64,000 bases of DNA from Duganella alba (GTDB taxonomy: Bacteria > Pseudomonadota > Gammaproteobacteria > Burkholderiales > Burkholderiaceae_D), in assembly GCF_009674495.1 (NCBI RefSeq), contig NZ_WKJN01000009.1, positions 1 through 64,000 of the forward strand. The letters run 5' to 3'. The notes beneath the pieces are model-generated. The model did no database searches. It had not been told where the DNA came from and saw nothing but the letters and a program-made list of their open reading frames with translations. How positions within the stretch are numbered: the stretch's first letter is position 1; the number at the start of each line of letters is the position of its first letter. This document shows, piece after piece, positions 9,205 through 17,874 of this stretch. Made by a program: the position numbers and the translations under genes.

Positions 9205-10677
9205 TCAGTCCTCAGGCAGCACTTCTTCGCGCCATTGCAGGCCGTCGCGGCCGATCAAGGCGGAGGCGGCGGCCGGGCCCCAGGTGCCGGAGGAGTAAGG
9301 CAGCGGGTAGCTGTCGTCCGATTCCCAGTTGTCCAGAATCGGCTCGACCCATTCCCAGGCCGCTTCCAGCTCGTCGCCGCGCATGAACAGCGTCAGCTGG
9401 CCGCGCAGCACGTCAAGCAGCAGGCGCTCGTAGGCTTCCATGCGCGGCGACTTGAACTGCTCGCGGAAGTCCAGTTCCAGCTCGGCCTGTTTCAGGCGCA
9501 TGCCGTCGCCCGGCGTTTTCGCCATGAGGTTCATGCGCAGGCCTTCGTCCGGCTGCAGACGGATCACCAGCGAGTTCGGCTGGAAGCTGTTGGTCGGCTG
9601 GTTGAAGATCGAATGCGGGATCTGCTTGAAGCGCACGACGATCTCTGCCAGGCCGTCGGCCATGCGCTTGCCGGTACGCAGGTAGAACGGCACGCCGGCC
9701 CAGCGCCAGGTGTCGATTTCCGCCTTCATGGCGACAAAGGTTTCGGTGCGCGAATGTTCCGGCGCATCCGGCTCGTCGCGGTAGCTCGGTACGGCCTTAC
9801 CGTCGACGTGACCGGCGCGGTACTGGCCGCGCACGATGTTCTGCGCCAGCGTGGTCGGCGTGAATTTTTTCAGCGAGCGCAGCACTTGCAGCTTGGCGTC
9901 ACGCACGGCGTCCGGCGCGATCGAGGTTGGAGGTTCCATGGCGACGATACACAGCAGTTGCAGCAGGTGGTTTTGCAGCATGTCGCGCAGCGCGCCCGAG
10001 GTGTCGTAGTAGCCCATGCGGTTGCCCACGCCGAGTTTCTCGGCGATGGTGATCTGCACGTCGGAAATCCATTCGCGGCGCCACAGCGGCTCGAACAGGA
10101 TGTTGCCGAAGCGCAGAGCCAGCAAGTTCTGCACGGTTTCCTTGCCGAGGTAGTGGTCGATCCGGTAGATCTGCGATTCCTCGAAGACCTTGCCGACTTC
10201 GGCGTTGATCTGTTTGGCCGAGGCCAGGTCGCGGCCCAGCGGTTTTTCCAGCACCACGCGCGAGTTCGGCGTGACCAGGCCGTTTTCCTTCAGCGCCTCG
10301 CAAATCTGCGCGAAGATCGCCGGCGGCGTGGCCAGGTAGTAGACCTTGGTGATGGCGTCTTCCTTGCGCAGCGCCTCGACCAGCGGCTTGTAGCTGCTGG
10401 CGTCGGTGGCGTTCAGCGACACGTAGACGATGCGGGCGGTAAAGCGCGCCCATGCGGCCGGCGTCACGGCTGGCGACTTGATCAGGGGCTTGGAAGTGGT
10501 CTCGACGGTTTGCAGGAATTCTTCCTGGCTGGCGTCCGCGCGGCCGACGCAAATGATGCGGGCGGTGGCGGGCAAGTCATTGGCAACATCGCGGGCGTAC
10601 ATCGCGGGCAGCAATTTGCGCATCGCCAGATCGCCGCTGCCGCCAAACAGAACCAGGTCAAAATCGGAAAGAGCCAT
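9205..10677 (-). CDS. zwf: Glucose-6-phosphate 1-dehydrogenase
   Basis: Oxidises glucose-6-phosphate to 6-phosphogluconolactone with NAD(P)+; first step of the Entner-Doudoroff and oxidative pentose phosphate routes, cytoplasmic. It is 490 aa, as usual. The dinucleotide-binding motif FGGSGDLAMRKL lies at 11-22 and the active-site signature RIDHYLGKE at 172-180. The ATG at 10677 gives the normal N-terminus (MALSDFDLVLFGG); a TTG 18 bases upstream is rejected. It is the first gene of the minus-strand run ending with tal and the patatin gene. Two HexR-like sites lie 63-109 bases before the start. Confidence 0.98.
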   Translation of the reverse strand: MALSDFDLVLFGGSGDLAMRKLLPAMYARDVANDLPATARIICVGRADASQEEFLQTVETTSKPLIKSPAVTPAAWARFTARIVYVSLNATDASSYKPLVEALRKEDAITKVYYLATPPAIFAQICEALKENGLVTPNSRVVLEKPLGRDLASAKQINAEVGKVFEESQIYRIDHYLGKETVQNLLALRFGNILFEPLWRREWISDVQITIAEKLGVGNRMGYYDTSGALRDMLQNHLLQLLCIVAMEPPTSIAPDAVRDAKLQVLRSLKKFTPTTLAQNIVRGQYRAGHVDGKAVPSYRDEPDAPEHSRTETFVAMKAEIDTWRWAGVPFYLRTGKRMADGLAEIVVRFKQIPHSIFNQPTNSFQPNSLVIRLQPDEGLRMNLMAKTPGDGMRLKQAELELDFREQFKSPRMEAYERLLLDVLRGQLTLFMRGDELEAAWEWVEPILDNWESDDSYPLPYSSGTWGPAAASALIGRDGLQWREEVLPED

Positions 10678-10739
10678 ATATGAAAATCGTCGCAAAAAAA
10701 GTGCCGGAGGAATGGCCGCGAGCTGGTGCGGCCGCTTTG

Positions 10740-10754
10740 TGTAAATTTACTACT
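10740..10754 (-). promoter_or_regulatory. HexR-like operator 1 before zwf
   Basis: Minus-strand AGTAGTAAATTTACA agrees at 13 of 15 positions with the published proteobacterial HexR consensus TGTARTWWWATTACA, as I recall it. It lies 63-77 bases before the zwf ATG. The encoded HexR is the next gene in the same transcript. Confidence 0.7.
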
Positions 10755-10771
10755 TATATTCGTCGTTTGCA

Positions 10772-10786
10772 AGAAATTTTACTACA
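10772..10786 (-). promoter_or_regulatory. HexR-like operator 2 before zwf
   Basis: Minus-strand TGTAGTAAAATTTCT matches 13 of 15 consensus positions and shares its first 14 bases with the edd site at 13643-13657. It lies 32 bases (centre to centre, about three helical turns) from operator 1, a spacing that would place two dimers on the same face of the DNA. Confidence 0.72.
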
Positions 10787-10862
10787 TTGCCGTAGGGAGA
10801 TTATACGGGGTATAACCCAAACCCTGCCCGCGCCACCGAGTCCACGACTGGCCTCCGCGCTA

Positions 10863-10935
10863 TAACCCGCACGGCGATCCGTCGCGGGGTCAGACCCCGT
10901 ACGGGGTCTGACCCCTCTTGCCGTAGTGCGGGTTA
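10863..10935. repeat. Nested palindromic element, copy 1
   Basis: Outer arms TAACCCGCAC (10863-10872) and GTGCGGGTTA (10926-10935) are perfectly complementary. The centre is a 30-base perfect palindrome (10886-10915) built from GGGGTCAGACCCCGT and its complement. The right outer arm contains the TAA stop of the SMP-30 gene. Copy 2 at 24590 has the same plan. It may end transcripts of the pgi operon, but no T-run follows the stem. Confidence 0.85.
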
Positions 10936-11820
10936 ACGCGAGCGGTACGCCGGCTCTTCCCGGCCCGCCACATCCATCCGGATCGCCAGCAACTTGCCAC
11001 TCAACGGATACTGCGCCAACTCCGGCGCCGGACGCGCCCCCGCGCTGGTCACGTACAAGGTCCGCAAATCCGCGCCGCCAAACGCCGGCATGGTCGGACA
11101 ACGCACCGGCAGCTTGATCTCACCCAGCACCGCGCCATCCGGCGACAGCTTCACAATGCGCGCACCCTCGAACATCGCCACCCAGTAGTTGCCTTCGCTG
11201 TCCACGGCCGCTCCATCCGGCCGCCCGCCGTAGTTGTTCTCCTTGTCCATCGAGAACTGATGCAGCAAACGCTGGTTCTCCACCGTCCCCGTGGCCGCAT
11301 CAAAGTCCAGCTTCGTCACACGGTGCGCAGCCGTATCGGCGTGATACATGGTCTTCCGATCCGGACTGAATCCCGAACCATTCGAATTGGTCATCCCGCC
11401 CGACCAGGCCTTGCGCAGCTTGCCCTGTTCCAGCACGTACATCTCGGCCGCCGGCTTGTCGCGCGGCTCATAGATGGTGCCGACCCAGAAACGCCCGGCC
11501 GGATCGACATGGCCGTCATTAAAGCGCGTAATCGACTGATCATACGGCGCCGCCACAATCTCGCTCAGCCGCACTTCGTCGCTGCCGGTATCCAGATGCG
11601 CAAAGCCGCTGCGCATGGCGACAATCAAGCCGCCCTGGTCGTTGATCGCCAGCGTGGCCGGCTCGCTCGCCAGCTTCCACGAGCGATGCGCGCCACTGGC
11701 CGGATCGAGACGATGCACGGTAAAGGCGGGAATATCCACCCAGTACAGCGCCTGTTCCTGCGGGTGCCACAACGGGCACTCGCCGGTCTGCATGACTTCA
11801 TCGTAGGCGACGGTGATCAT
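10933..11820 (-). CDS. SMP-30/gluconolactonase family protein
   Basis: Six-bladed beta-propeller lactonase-like protein of 295 aa. Family marks are the metal-ligand Glu in TGECPLWH (Glu14), RFNDGHVDPAGRFWVGT, SNGSGFSPD and NYGGRPDGAAVDSEGNYWVAMFEGARIVKL. Members hydrolyse sugar lactones with a divalent cation. The start overlaps the pgi stop as ATGA, so translation is coupled to pgi. No classical 6-phosphogluconolactonase gene (pgl) is in the window, so this enzyme might supply that step between zwf and edd; a gluconolactonase role is equally possible. Its TAA stop lies in the outer arm of a palindromic repeat. Confidence 0.9.
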   Translation of the reverse strand: MITVAYDEVMQTGECPLWHPQEQALYWVDIPAFTVHRLDPASGAHRSWKLASEPATLAINDQGGLIVAMRSGFAHLDTGSDEVRLSEIVAAPYDQSITRFNDGHVDPAGRFWVGTIYEPRDKPAAEMYVLEQGKLRKAWSGGMTNSNGSGFSPDRKTMYHADTAAHRVTKLDFDAATGTVENQRLLHQFSMDKENNYGGRPDGAAVDSEGNYWVAMFEGARIVKLSPDGAVLGEIKLPVRCPTMPAFGGADLRTLYVTSAGARPAPELAQYPLSGKLLAIRMDVAGREEPAYRSR

Positions 11821-13469
11821 ATGTGTTGCGCCGCCTTCGCCATGAAGATCAGACCATTGGTCGAACTGTCGTGACGTTCCTGCTTCACGTCATCGGTCAG
11901 CTCCGACTGGATATTTTTGGCCAGCACCTTGCCCAGCTCCACACCCCACTGATCGAAGCTGTTCACGTCCCAGATCACGCCCTGTACAAAGGTCTTGTGC
12001 TCGTACAGCGCGATCAGCGCACCCAGCGCGCCAGGGGTCAGCTGGTCCATCAGGATGGTGTTCGACGGACGGTTGCCAGGGAAGGTCTTGTGCGGCACCA
12101 GCTCTTCGATCTGCTCGGCGCTCAGCTTCTGGCCCGCCAGATCGGCGCGCACTTCGTCCGCCGTTTTTCCGGTCATGAAGGCTTCCGACTGCGCGAAGCA
12201 GTTGGCCAGCAGCGCATCGTGATGGCCCGGCAGGTCATGCGTGGCGCGCAGCGCGGCGATGAAGTCGATCGGAACGATGTCGGTGCCCTGGTGCAGCAGC
12301 TGGAAGTAGGCGTGTTGCGCATTGGTGCCGCATTCGCCCCACACCACCGGGCAGGTCGGCGTGTCCACCGCGGCGCCGTTGCGGGTGACGCGTTTGCCGT
12401 TCGATTCCATGTCCAGCTGTTGCAGGTAGGCGGCGAAGCGGTTCAGATCCTGATGATACGGCGCGATCGACAGCGAGCCGCAGTCGAGGAACTGGCGGTT
12501 CCAGAAGCCCACCATCGCCAGCAGCACCGGCATGTTCTGTTCCAGCGGCGCTACGCGGAAGTGTTCGTCCATCGCGTGCGCGCCGGCCAGGAAGTCGCTG
12601 AAGTAGCCGAAGCCCACCGCCAGCGCCACCGACAGACCGATCGCCGACCACACCGAATAACGGCCGCCGACCCAGTCCCAGAACGGGAACATATTGGCTG
12701 GGTCGATGCCGAAGGCTTTCACCGCTTCCGTGTTGGTGGAGACGGCGACGAAGTGCTTGGCCAGGTTGTCGGCCGCGCCGCCGTTTTCCAGGAACCAGGC
12801 GCGCGCGGTGCCGGCGTTCAGCATGGTCTCGGCGGTGGTGAAGGTTTTGGAGGCGATGATGAACAGCGTGGTTTCCGGCTTGACCTGCGCCAGCGCCGCA
12901 TCCATGTCATGGCCGTCGACATTGGAAACGAAGTGCATCTTCAGGCGCGGATGCGCGTAGGAGCGCAGCGCCAGTACCGCCATCTTCGGCCCCAGGTCCG
13001 AACCGCCGATGCCGATGTTGACGATGTCGGTGATCGGCTTGCCGTTGTAACCGAGCCAGGCGCCGTTGCGCACGCGGTCGGTGAAATCCTTCACCTGATC
13101 GAGCACCGCGTGCACGTCGGCGTTGACGTCCTGGCCGTCCACCACCAGAGCCTTGCCGCGCGGCATGCGCAACGCGGTGTGCAGTACGGCCCGATGTTCG
13201 GTAAGATTGATCTTCTCGCCACTCAGCATGGCGTCGCGCTGGCGTTCGACGCCGCGTTCGCGGGCCAGGTCGAGCAGCAGGCCGACGGTGCTGGCGTCCA
13301 GGCGGTTCTTGGAATAGTCCAGGAACAGGCCGGCCGCGTCGACCGTCAGTTTCGGGAAACGCTGGGCGTCGGCCGCAAACAGCTGGCGCATTTGCCAGGT
13401 TTTGGCGTCGACAGCGTGGGATTCAAGTGCTTGGAAGCTGGCAGTGGAAGTGAGTGCAGGCTGGCGCAT
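11817..13469 (-). CDS. pgi: Glucose-6-phosphate isomerase
   Basis: Interconverts glucose-6-phosphate and fructose-6-phosphate in the cytoplasm. At 550 aa it has the usual bacterial length. Recognisable segments include NIGIGGSDLGPKMAVLAL, FIIASKTFTTAETMLNAGTAR, the substrate loop VGGRYSVWSAIGLS and the late QWGVELGK. It is divergent from edd, with a HexR-like site 46-60 bases before its start, and shares an ATGA overlap with the downstream lactonase. With an Entner-Doudoroff route next door, it would also recycle fructose-6-phosphate back to glucose-6-phosphate. Confidence 0.98.
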   Translation of the reverse strand: MRQPALTSTASFQALESHAVDAKTWQMRQLFAADAQRFPKLTVDAAGLFLDYSKNRLDASTVGLLLDLARERGVERQRDAMLSGEKINLTEHRAVLHTALRMPRGKALVVDGQDVNADVHAVLDQVKDFTDRVRNGAWLGYNGKPITDIVNIGIGGSDLGPKMAVLALRSYAHPRLKMHFVSNVDGHDMDAALAQVKPETTLFIIASKTFTTAETMLNAGTARAWFLENGGAADNLAKHFVAVSTNTEAVKAFGIDPANMFPFWDWVGGRYSVWSAIGLSVALAVGFGYFSDFLAGAHAMDEHFRVAPLEQNMPVLLAMVGFWNRQFLDCGSLSIAPYHQDLNRFAAYLQQLDMESNGKRVTRNGAAVDTPTCPVVWGECGTNAQHAYFQLLHQGTDIVPIDFIAALRATHDLPGHHDALLANCFAQSEAFMTGKTADEVRADLAGQKLSAEQIEELVPHKTFPGNRPSNTILMDQLTPGALGALIALYEHKTFVQGVIWDVNSFDQWGVELGKVLAKNIQSELTDDVKQERHDSSTNGLIFMAKAAQHI

Positions 13470-13514
13470 AATATGATTGGCTGAGGAGGGTGGTTAAATG
13501 ATACATGAAAAACA

Positions 13515-13529
13515 GGTAAATTCACTACG
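13515..13529 (-). promoter_or_regulatory. HexR-like operator before pgi
   Basis: Minus-strand CGTAGTGAATTTACC matches 11 of 15 positions of TGTARTWWWATTACA and keeps the GTAGT and TTAC half-sites. It lies 46-60 bases before the pgi ATG in the divergent pgi-edd intergenic region. This is the weakest of the four sites. Confidence 0.5.
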
Positions 13530-13642
13530 GTTTCAACGTGGCGCACCATAAATTCTCCCGCTAAACGGATGGTTCAACCGTGTGTTGCTGATCGCCAGCG
13601 TAAGCCAGCCCGTCTACGAAAAGCCGGTGGGTTTTTCAATTT

Positions 13643-13657
13643 TGTAGTAAAATTTCA
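13643..13657 (+). promoter_or_regulatory. HexR-like operator before edd
   Basis: TGTAGTAAAATTTCA matches 14 of 15 positions of TGTARTWWWATTACA, the best site in the window. It ends 25 bases before the edd ATG, where a bound repressor would cover the promoter or the transcription start. Confidence 0.75.
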
Positions 13658-13682
13658 CGGAATCCATTCATAAGGAACAATC

Positions 13683-15608
13683 ATGGCGTTGCACCCAGTC
13701 CTAGAAAGCGTCACCGCGCGCATCATTCAGCGTAGCAAACCTTCGCGTGGCGCGTATCTGGCCCACCTTGAAGCGGCCCGCGTCAAAGGCGGCCCGCAGC
13801 GCGGCACCCTGGCCTGTACCAATCTTGCACACGGCTTTGCCGCTTTCCCCGCCAACGACAAGCTGGTGCTGAAAGAGATCAAGAAGCCGTCGGTGGCGAT
13901 TATCTCGGCGTACAACGACATGCTGTCGGCCCACCAGCCGTTCGAGCGTTTCCCTGAAATTATCAAACAAGCCGTGCGCGAAGTCGGCGCCGTGGCGCAA
14001 TTCGCCGGCGGCACGCCCGCCATGTGCGACGGTGTGACCCAGGGCCAGCCGGGCATGGAACTGTCGCTGTTCTCGCGCGACGCGATCGCCATGTCGACCG
14101 CCGTGGCGCTGTCGCACAATATGTTCGACTCCGCCGTCTACCTGGGCGTATGCGACAAGATCGTGCCGGGCCTGCTGATCGGCGCGCTGCACTTCGGCCA
14201 CCTGCCGGCGGTGTTCGTGCCGGCCGGTCCGATGACCACCGGCCTGTCGAATTCCGAGAAAGCCAAGATCCGCCAGCTGTACGCGCAAGGCAAGGTTGGC
14301 CGCGCCGAGCTGCTGGAAGGCGAGTCGCAGTCTTACCACGGCGCCGGCACCTGTACCTTCTACGGCACCGCCAACAGCAACCAGATGCTGATGGAGGTCA
14401 TGGGCCTGCACCTGCCGGGCGCCGCCTTCATCACCCCGAATACGCCGCTGCGCGATGAACTGACCAAGGCCGCCGCCCAGCGCGCCGCCGTCATCAGCGA
14501 CCAGTCGAATGAATACCTGCCGGTCGGCCATGTGGTCGATGAAAAGGCCATCGTCAACGCCCTCGTGGCGCTGCTGACCACCGGCGGTTCGACCAACCAC
14601 ACGCTGCACCTGGTGGCCATCGCCAAGGCGGCCGGCATCGTCATCGACTGGAACGACTTCGACGAGCTGTCGAAAGTGGTGCCGCTGCTGTGCCGCATCT
14701 ACCCGAACGGCGAAGCGGACGTGAATCACTTCCACGCCGCCGGCGGCACCGGCTTTGTCATCCGCGAACTGCTGGATGCGGGCCTGCTGCACGACGACGT
14801 CACCACCATCCTGGGCAAGGGCCTGCGCAAGCACTGCGCCGAGCCGTTCCTGGGCGAAGGCGACAAGGGCGTGGTCTGGAAAGACTCGCCGCTGCAATCG
14901 GGCGACGACAAGGTGCTGCGCAAATACGACGCGCCATTCTCGGCGGACGGCGGCATGGTGCTGGTGCAGGGTAACCTGGGCCGCGCCGTGATGAAGGTGT
15001 CGGCCGTGAAGCCGCAGCACCGCACGGTGGAAGCGCCGGCGCTGGTGTTCAATTCGCAGGAAGACTTCATGGACGCCTACAAGGCCGGTACGCTGGACCG
15101 CGACTTCGTGGCCGTGATCCGCTTCCAGGGCCCGCGCGCCAACGGCATGCCGGAGCTGCACGCGCTGACCCCAGCGCTGGCCAACCTGCAGGACGCCGGC
15201 CGCAAGGTGGCGCTGGTGACCGACGGCCGCATGTCCGGCGCCTCGGGCAAGGTACCGGCGGCGATCCACGTGTCGCCGGAAATTCTGGCCGGCGGTCCAC
15301 TGGGCCTGGTGCGCGACGGCGACATCATCAAGGTGTGCGCCGAAACCGGCACGCTGGAAGCGCTGGTGGAATCGAGCGTATGGCACGCGCGTTCGCTGGC
15401 CACCGCCGACATGACGCTGAACCAGGTGGGCATGGGCCGCGAGCTGTTCTCGATGTTCCGCAACAGCGTGTGCGAAGCGGAGAAGGGCGCGACCACGTTC
15501 CCGCTGCCGTCGCCGATCGCCACCACGGTTGGCCTGCATGACAAAGACCCGGTCGGCAATACCGTGCCGGGTTCCGACGAAGATTTCTCGATGAAGAAAG
15601 AAGCCTAA
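13683..15608 (+). CDS. edd: Phosphogluconate dehydratase
   Basis: Dehydrates 6-phosphogluconate to KDPG, the first committed Entner-Doudoroff step; IlvD/Edd family iron-sulfur enzyme in the cytoplasm. It is 641 aa, slightly longer than the roughly 600-residue E. coli enzyme. Visible family segments are [20 protein letters not shown] with a cluster-type Cys, [33 protein letters not shown] with a second Cys, [14 protein letters not shown] and [29 protein letters not shown] precedes the ATG. A strong HexR-like site lies 25 bases upstream, and eda follows after 3 nt. Confidence 0.98.
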   Translation: MALHPVLESVTARIIQRSKPSRGAYLAHLEAARVKGGPQRGTLACTNLAHGFAAFPANDKLVLKEIKKPSVAIISAYNDMLSAHQPFERFPEIIKQAVREVGAVAQFAGGTPAMCDGVTQGQPGMELSLFSRDAIAMSTAVALSHNMFDSAVYLGVCDKIVPGLLIGALHFGHLPAVFVPAGPMTTGLSNSEKAKIRQLYAQGKVGRAELLEGESQSYHGAGTCTFYGTANSNQMLMEVMGLHLPGAAFITPNTPLRDELTKAAAQRAAVISDQSNEYLPVGHVVDEKAIVNALVALLTTGGSTNHTLHLVAIAKAAGIVIDWNDFDELSKVVPLLCRIYPNGEADVNHFHAAGGTGFVIRELLDAGLLHDDVTTILGKGLRKHCAEPFLGEGDKGVVWKDSPLQSGDDKVLRKYDAPFSADGGMVLVQGNLGRAVMKVSAVKPQHRTVEAPALVFNSQEDFMDAYKAGTLDRDFVAVIRFQGPRANGMPELHALTPALANLQDAGRKVALVTDGRMSGASGKVPAAIHVSPEILAGGPLGLVRDGDIIKVCAETGTLEALVESSVWHARSLATADMTLNQVGMGRELFSMFRNSVCEAEKGATTFPLPSPIATTVGLHDKDPVGNTVPGSDEDFSMKKEA

Positions 15609-15611
15609 ATC

Positions 15612-16235
15612 ATGACCATGACTCTGCTCGACATTATGCGTACTTCGGCCGTGATCCCTGTGATCGCGATTGACGAACCTGAACATGCCGTCCCGCTGGC
15701 GAAAGCGCTGGTGGCCGGCGGCATCCGCGTGCTGGAAGTGACGCTGCGCACCAAGCACGGCCTGGGCGCGATCAAGGCCATGAGCGAAGTGGAAGGCGCC
15801 ATCGTCGGCGTCGGCACGCTGACGCAGCCGGACGAATTTGCCGCCGCGCGCGATGCGGGCGCGGTGTTTGGCGTGTCGCCAGGCCTGACGCCGGCGCTGA
15901 TCGCCGCCGCCAAGAGCAGCGGCCTGCCGCTGCTGCCGGGCGTGATGACGCCGTCGGAAGTGATGGCGGCGCGCGAGCAGGGCTTCCGCCAGCTGAAACT
16001 GTTCCCGGCGGTGCCGGCGGGCGGCGTCGGCATGTTGAGCGCGATCTACGGTCCGCTGCCGGACGTCACCTTCTGCCCGACCGGCGGCATCTCGCAAGAG
16101 ACGGCGTCGCAGTTCCTGGCGCTGAAGAACGTCGCCTGCGTGGGCGGTTCGTGGCTGACGCCAAAAGACGCCATCGCCGCCGGCGACTGGGGCCGCATCA
16201 CCGACCTGGCCAAAGCCGCCAGCGGCCTGCGTTAA
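15612..16235 (+). CDS. eda: KDPG aldolase (2-dehydro-3-deoxyphosphogluconate aldolase)
   Basis: Cleaves KDPG to pyruvate and glyceraldehyde-3-phosphate, finishing the Entner-Doudoroff pathway. It is a 207-residue TIM-barrel protein. Catalytic features are the general-base Glu in VLEVTLRT and the Schiff-base Lys in [12 protein letters not shown]; the phosphate site is in [11 protein letters not shown]. It begins 3 nt after edd and is surely co-transcribed. [20 protein letters not shown] gives the expected N-terminus, although the second Met could also serve as the start. Eda also acts on KHG in some species. Confidence 0.98.
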   Translation: MTMTLLDIMRTSAVIPVIAIDEPEHAVPLAKALVAGGIRVLEVTLRTKHGLGAIKAMSEVEGAIVGVGTLTQPDEFAAARDAGAVFGVSPGLTPALIAAAKSSGLPLLPGVMTPSEVMAAREQGFRQLKLFPAVPAGGVGMLSAIYGPLPDVTFCPTGGISQETASQFLALKNVACVGGSWLTPKDAIAAGDWGRITDLAKAASGLR

Positions 16236-16245
16236 TTCTTCCGCT

Positions 16246-16890
16246 TCAGGCCCATTCCAGCCCATAGGGCAGAGTGGGTGGGCCGAACAGGAAATGCAGC
16301 ACGCGCCTGCGGCTGCCGCCTGTCGCTTTGGACGATGCGTGCAGCAGTAACGGCCGCATCGCCATCCCGGCGCCTTGCGCGACCGGGCAGAGCACCTCTT
16401 CCGTCACATCCCGGATGCCGGCCTTGCCGGCTTCATTCAAACGTCCGCTCCGATGCGAGCCTGGGATGACCTTCAACGCGCCGTCTTCAGGTCCGCAATC
16501 GTCGATATGCAGGCGTAGTGCGAGCAGTTGTTCCAGCAGCGCCGGTGGCGGCTGCACGAACAATACGCCATCCTTCTCCGACCAGCCGCTGAGCGCCGCG
16601 TGCGCAATCCGGGCTTTAACCGGGATGCTCAAGTCCTGATGAAACGCCACCAGCCAATTATGTTCCGTCGATTTCTCGAAATAGGTGCATTGGACTGCGA
16701 CGTAATCGTTCGCTATCAGGCCTGCCGCCAGCAGCTTCAGGCGCACTTCGTCTGCCAGGCTGGCGCACCAGTCCAGTTCCAGCATCTGGCGCGAGTTCAT
16801 TTGCCCGGCATCGATGAATTGCAGGCGGTCCGGCGCAACCATGTCGGGCAGAATGGCGTAGCCTGATTGATCGAAGAGATGTGTCGTCAT
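16246..16890 (-). CDS. Phytanoyl-CoA dioxygenase (PhyH)-like oxygenase
   Basis: Predicted Fe(II)/2-oxoglutarate dioxygenase of 214 aa. The iron-binding HxD motif is in VAFHQDLS, the distal His is in LLLHASSKA, and a 2-oxoglutarate-binding Arg is probable in GGSRRRVLHFLF. The open frame runs further upstream into the LysR gene, but the natural start is the ATG at 16890 (MTTHLFDQSGYAIL). It lies 10 nt downstream of the LysR regulator on the same strand and converges on eda with 10 nt between the stops. The substrate is unknown. Confidence 0.82.
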   Translation of the reverse strand: MTTHLFDQSGYAILPDMVAPDRLQFIDAGQMNSRQMLELDWCASLADEVRLKLLAAGLIANDYVAVQCTYFEKSTEHNWLVAFHQDLSIPVKARIAHAALSGWSEKDGVLFVQPPPALLEQLLALRLHIDDCGPEDGALKVIPGSHRSGRLNEAGKAGIRDVTEEVLCPVAQGAGMAMRPLLLHASSKATGGSRRRVLHFLFGPPTLPYGLEWA

Positions 16891-16900
16891 GGCCGCAAGT

Positions 16901-17794
16901 CTACACACTTGCGGCCATGTGGTCGCGCAGCCATTGGTGGGCTGGATCGCGGTGCGAGCGTTCGTTCCACAGCATCGCCATTTCGTAGCCGGGGATGTCC
17001 ACCGGCGGCGCGACGATGCGCAAGGCGGCGTTGTCGCGCACCAGCCGTTCCGGCAGCATGGCCACCAGATCGGTGCGCGCCAGCGTCGCAATCACAAACA
17101 GAAAATGTGGCACCGACAGCACCACCCGTCGAGTCAGTCCAACCTGCGCCAGCATCTGGTCGGTGACGCCGTGGAAGCCGCCGCCGTCCGGTGAGACGAT
17201 CACCTGTTCCAGTTCGCAGAATTGCTTGAGCGTCGGCCGCCGCTTCAGGCGCGGATGATCGGCGCGGCCGGCCAGCACATAACGTTCCTTGAACAAGCGG
17301 CGGTGGCGCATGCCCGGCGGCGCCTCGTCGGCCGTGTGGAAGGCGAGATCGATCACACCTTGCTCCGCCTGCCGTGCGATGAGCGGCGGGGACAGCTCCA
17401 GCACCGCCAGCCGCGTGCCTGGTGCGGCAGTGCGCAGGCCTGCCATGGCGGGCAGCAGGATGGTCGATTCGCCGTAGTCGCTGGCCGCCACGCGCCAGGT
17501 GTGGTCCGCCTGCGCCGGATTGAAGGGCGCAGCGGGAGACACGGCCCGGCCCAGCACTTCCAGCGCCAGCCGCAATGGTTCGCGCAGCTCTTCCGCCCGC
17601 GCGGTGGGACGCATGCCGCGCGGTCCGGGCAGCAGCAGCGGATCGCCGAAGATGTCGCGCAGCTTGGCCAGGTGGACGCTGATCGACGGCTGCGAAAAGT
17701 TCAGCCGCTCGGCGGCGCGCGTGACATTATGCTCGGCCAGCAGCACATCCAGCGTCACCAGCAGGTTGAGGTCGAGGCGTCGAAGATTAGTCAT
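16901..17794 (-). CDS. LysR-family transcriptional regulator
   Basis: DNA-binding regulator of 297 aa. The winged helix-turn-helix is residues 1-65 (LDLNLLVTLDVLLAEHNVTRAAERLNFSQPSISVHLAKLR), followed by a linker helix and a two-lobed effector domain from about 90. The N-terminus resembles the NodD/NahR group, which responds to aromatic compounds, but this is only a family-level hint. It is divergent from the quinone reductase gene with 80 nt between, the usual layout for a LysR target, and the dioxygenase gene follows it closely. Both neighbours are candidate targets. Confidence 0.92.
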   Translation of the reverse strand: MTNLRRLDLNLLVTLDVLLAEHNVTRAAERLNFSQPSISVHLAKLRDIFGDPLLLPGPRGMRPTARAEELREPLRLALEVLGRAVSPAAPFNPAQADHTWRVAASDYGESTILLPAMAGLRTAAPGTRLAVLELSPPLIARQAEQGVIDLAFHTADEAPPGMRHRRLFKERYVLAGRADHPRLKRRPTLKQFCELEQVIVSPDGGGFHGVTDQMLAQVGLTRRVVLSVPHFLFVIATLARTDLVAMLPERLVRDNAALRIVAPPVDIPGYEMAMLWNERSHRDPAHQWLRDHMAASV

Positions 17795-17874
17795 GTCTAT
17801 AGCTGGAATATTGGGAATTCATTTCTACTATACCGGATACATCCCTATGCTGAGGTTTTCAAGGAGAGCTTCAC

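Noticed and set aside
5822..9298. Very long open frame on the plus strand opposite the transporter, receiver, KaiC-like and hexR genes
   Set aside because: Its translation is His/Gln/Arg-rich low complexity typical of the shadow frame of GC-rich genes, and well-recognised proteins lie on the other strand.
13701..16265. 854-codon open frame opposite edd and eda
   Set aside because: Antisense shadow of two unmistakable genes; sequence is Arg/His/Gln-rich with no domain.
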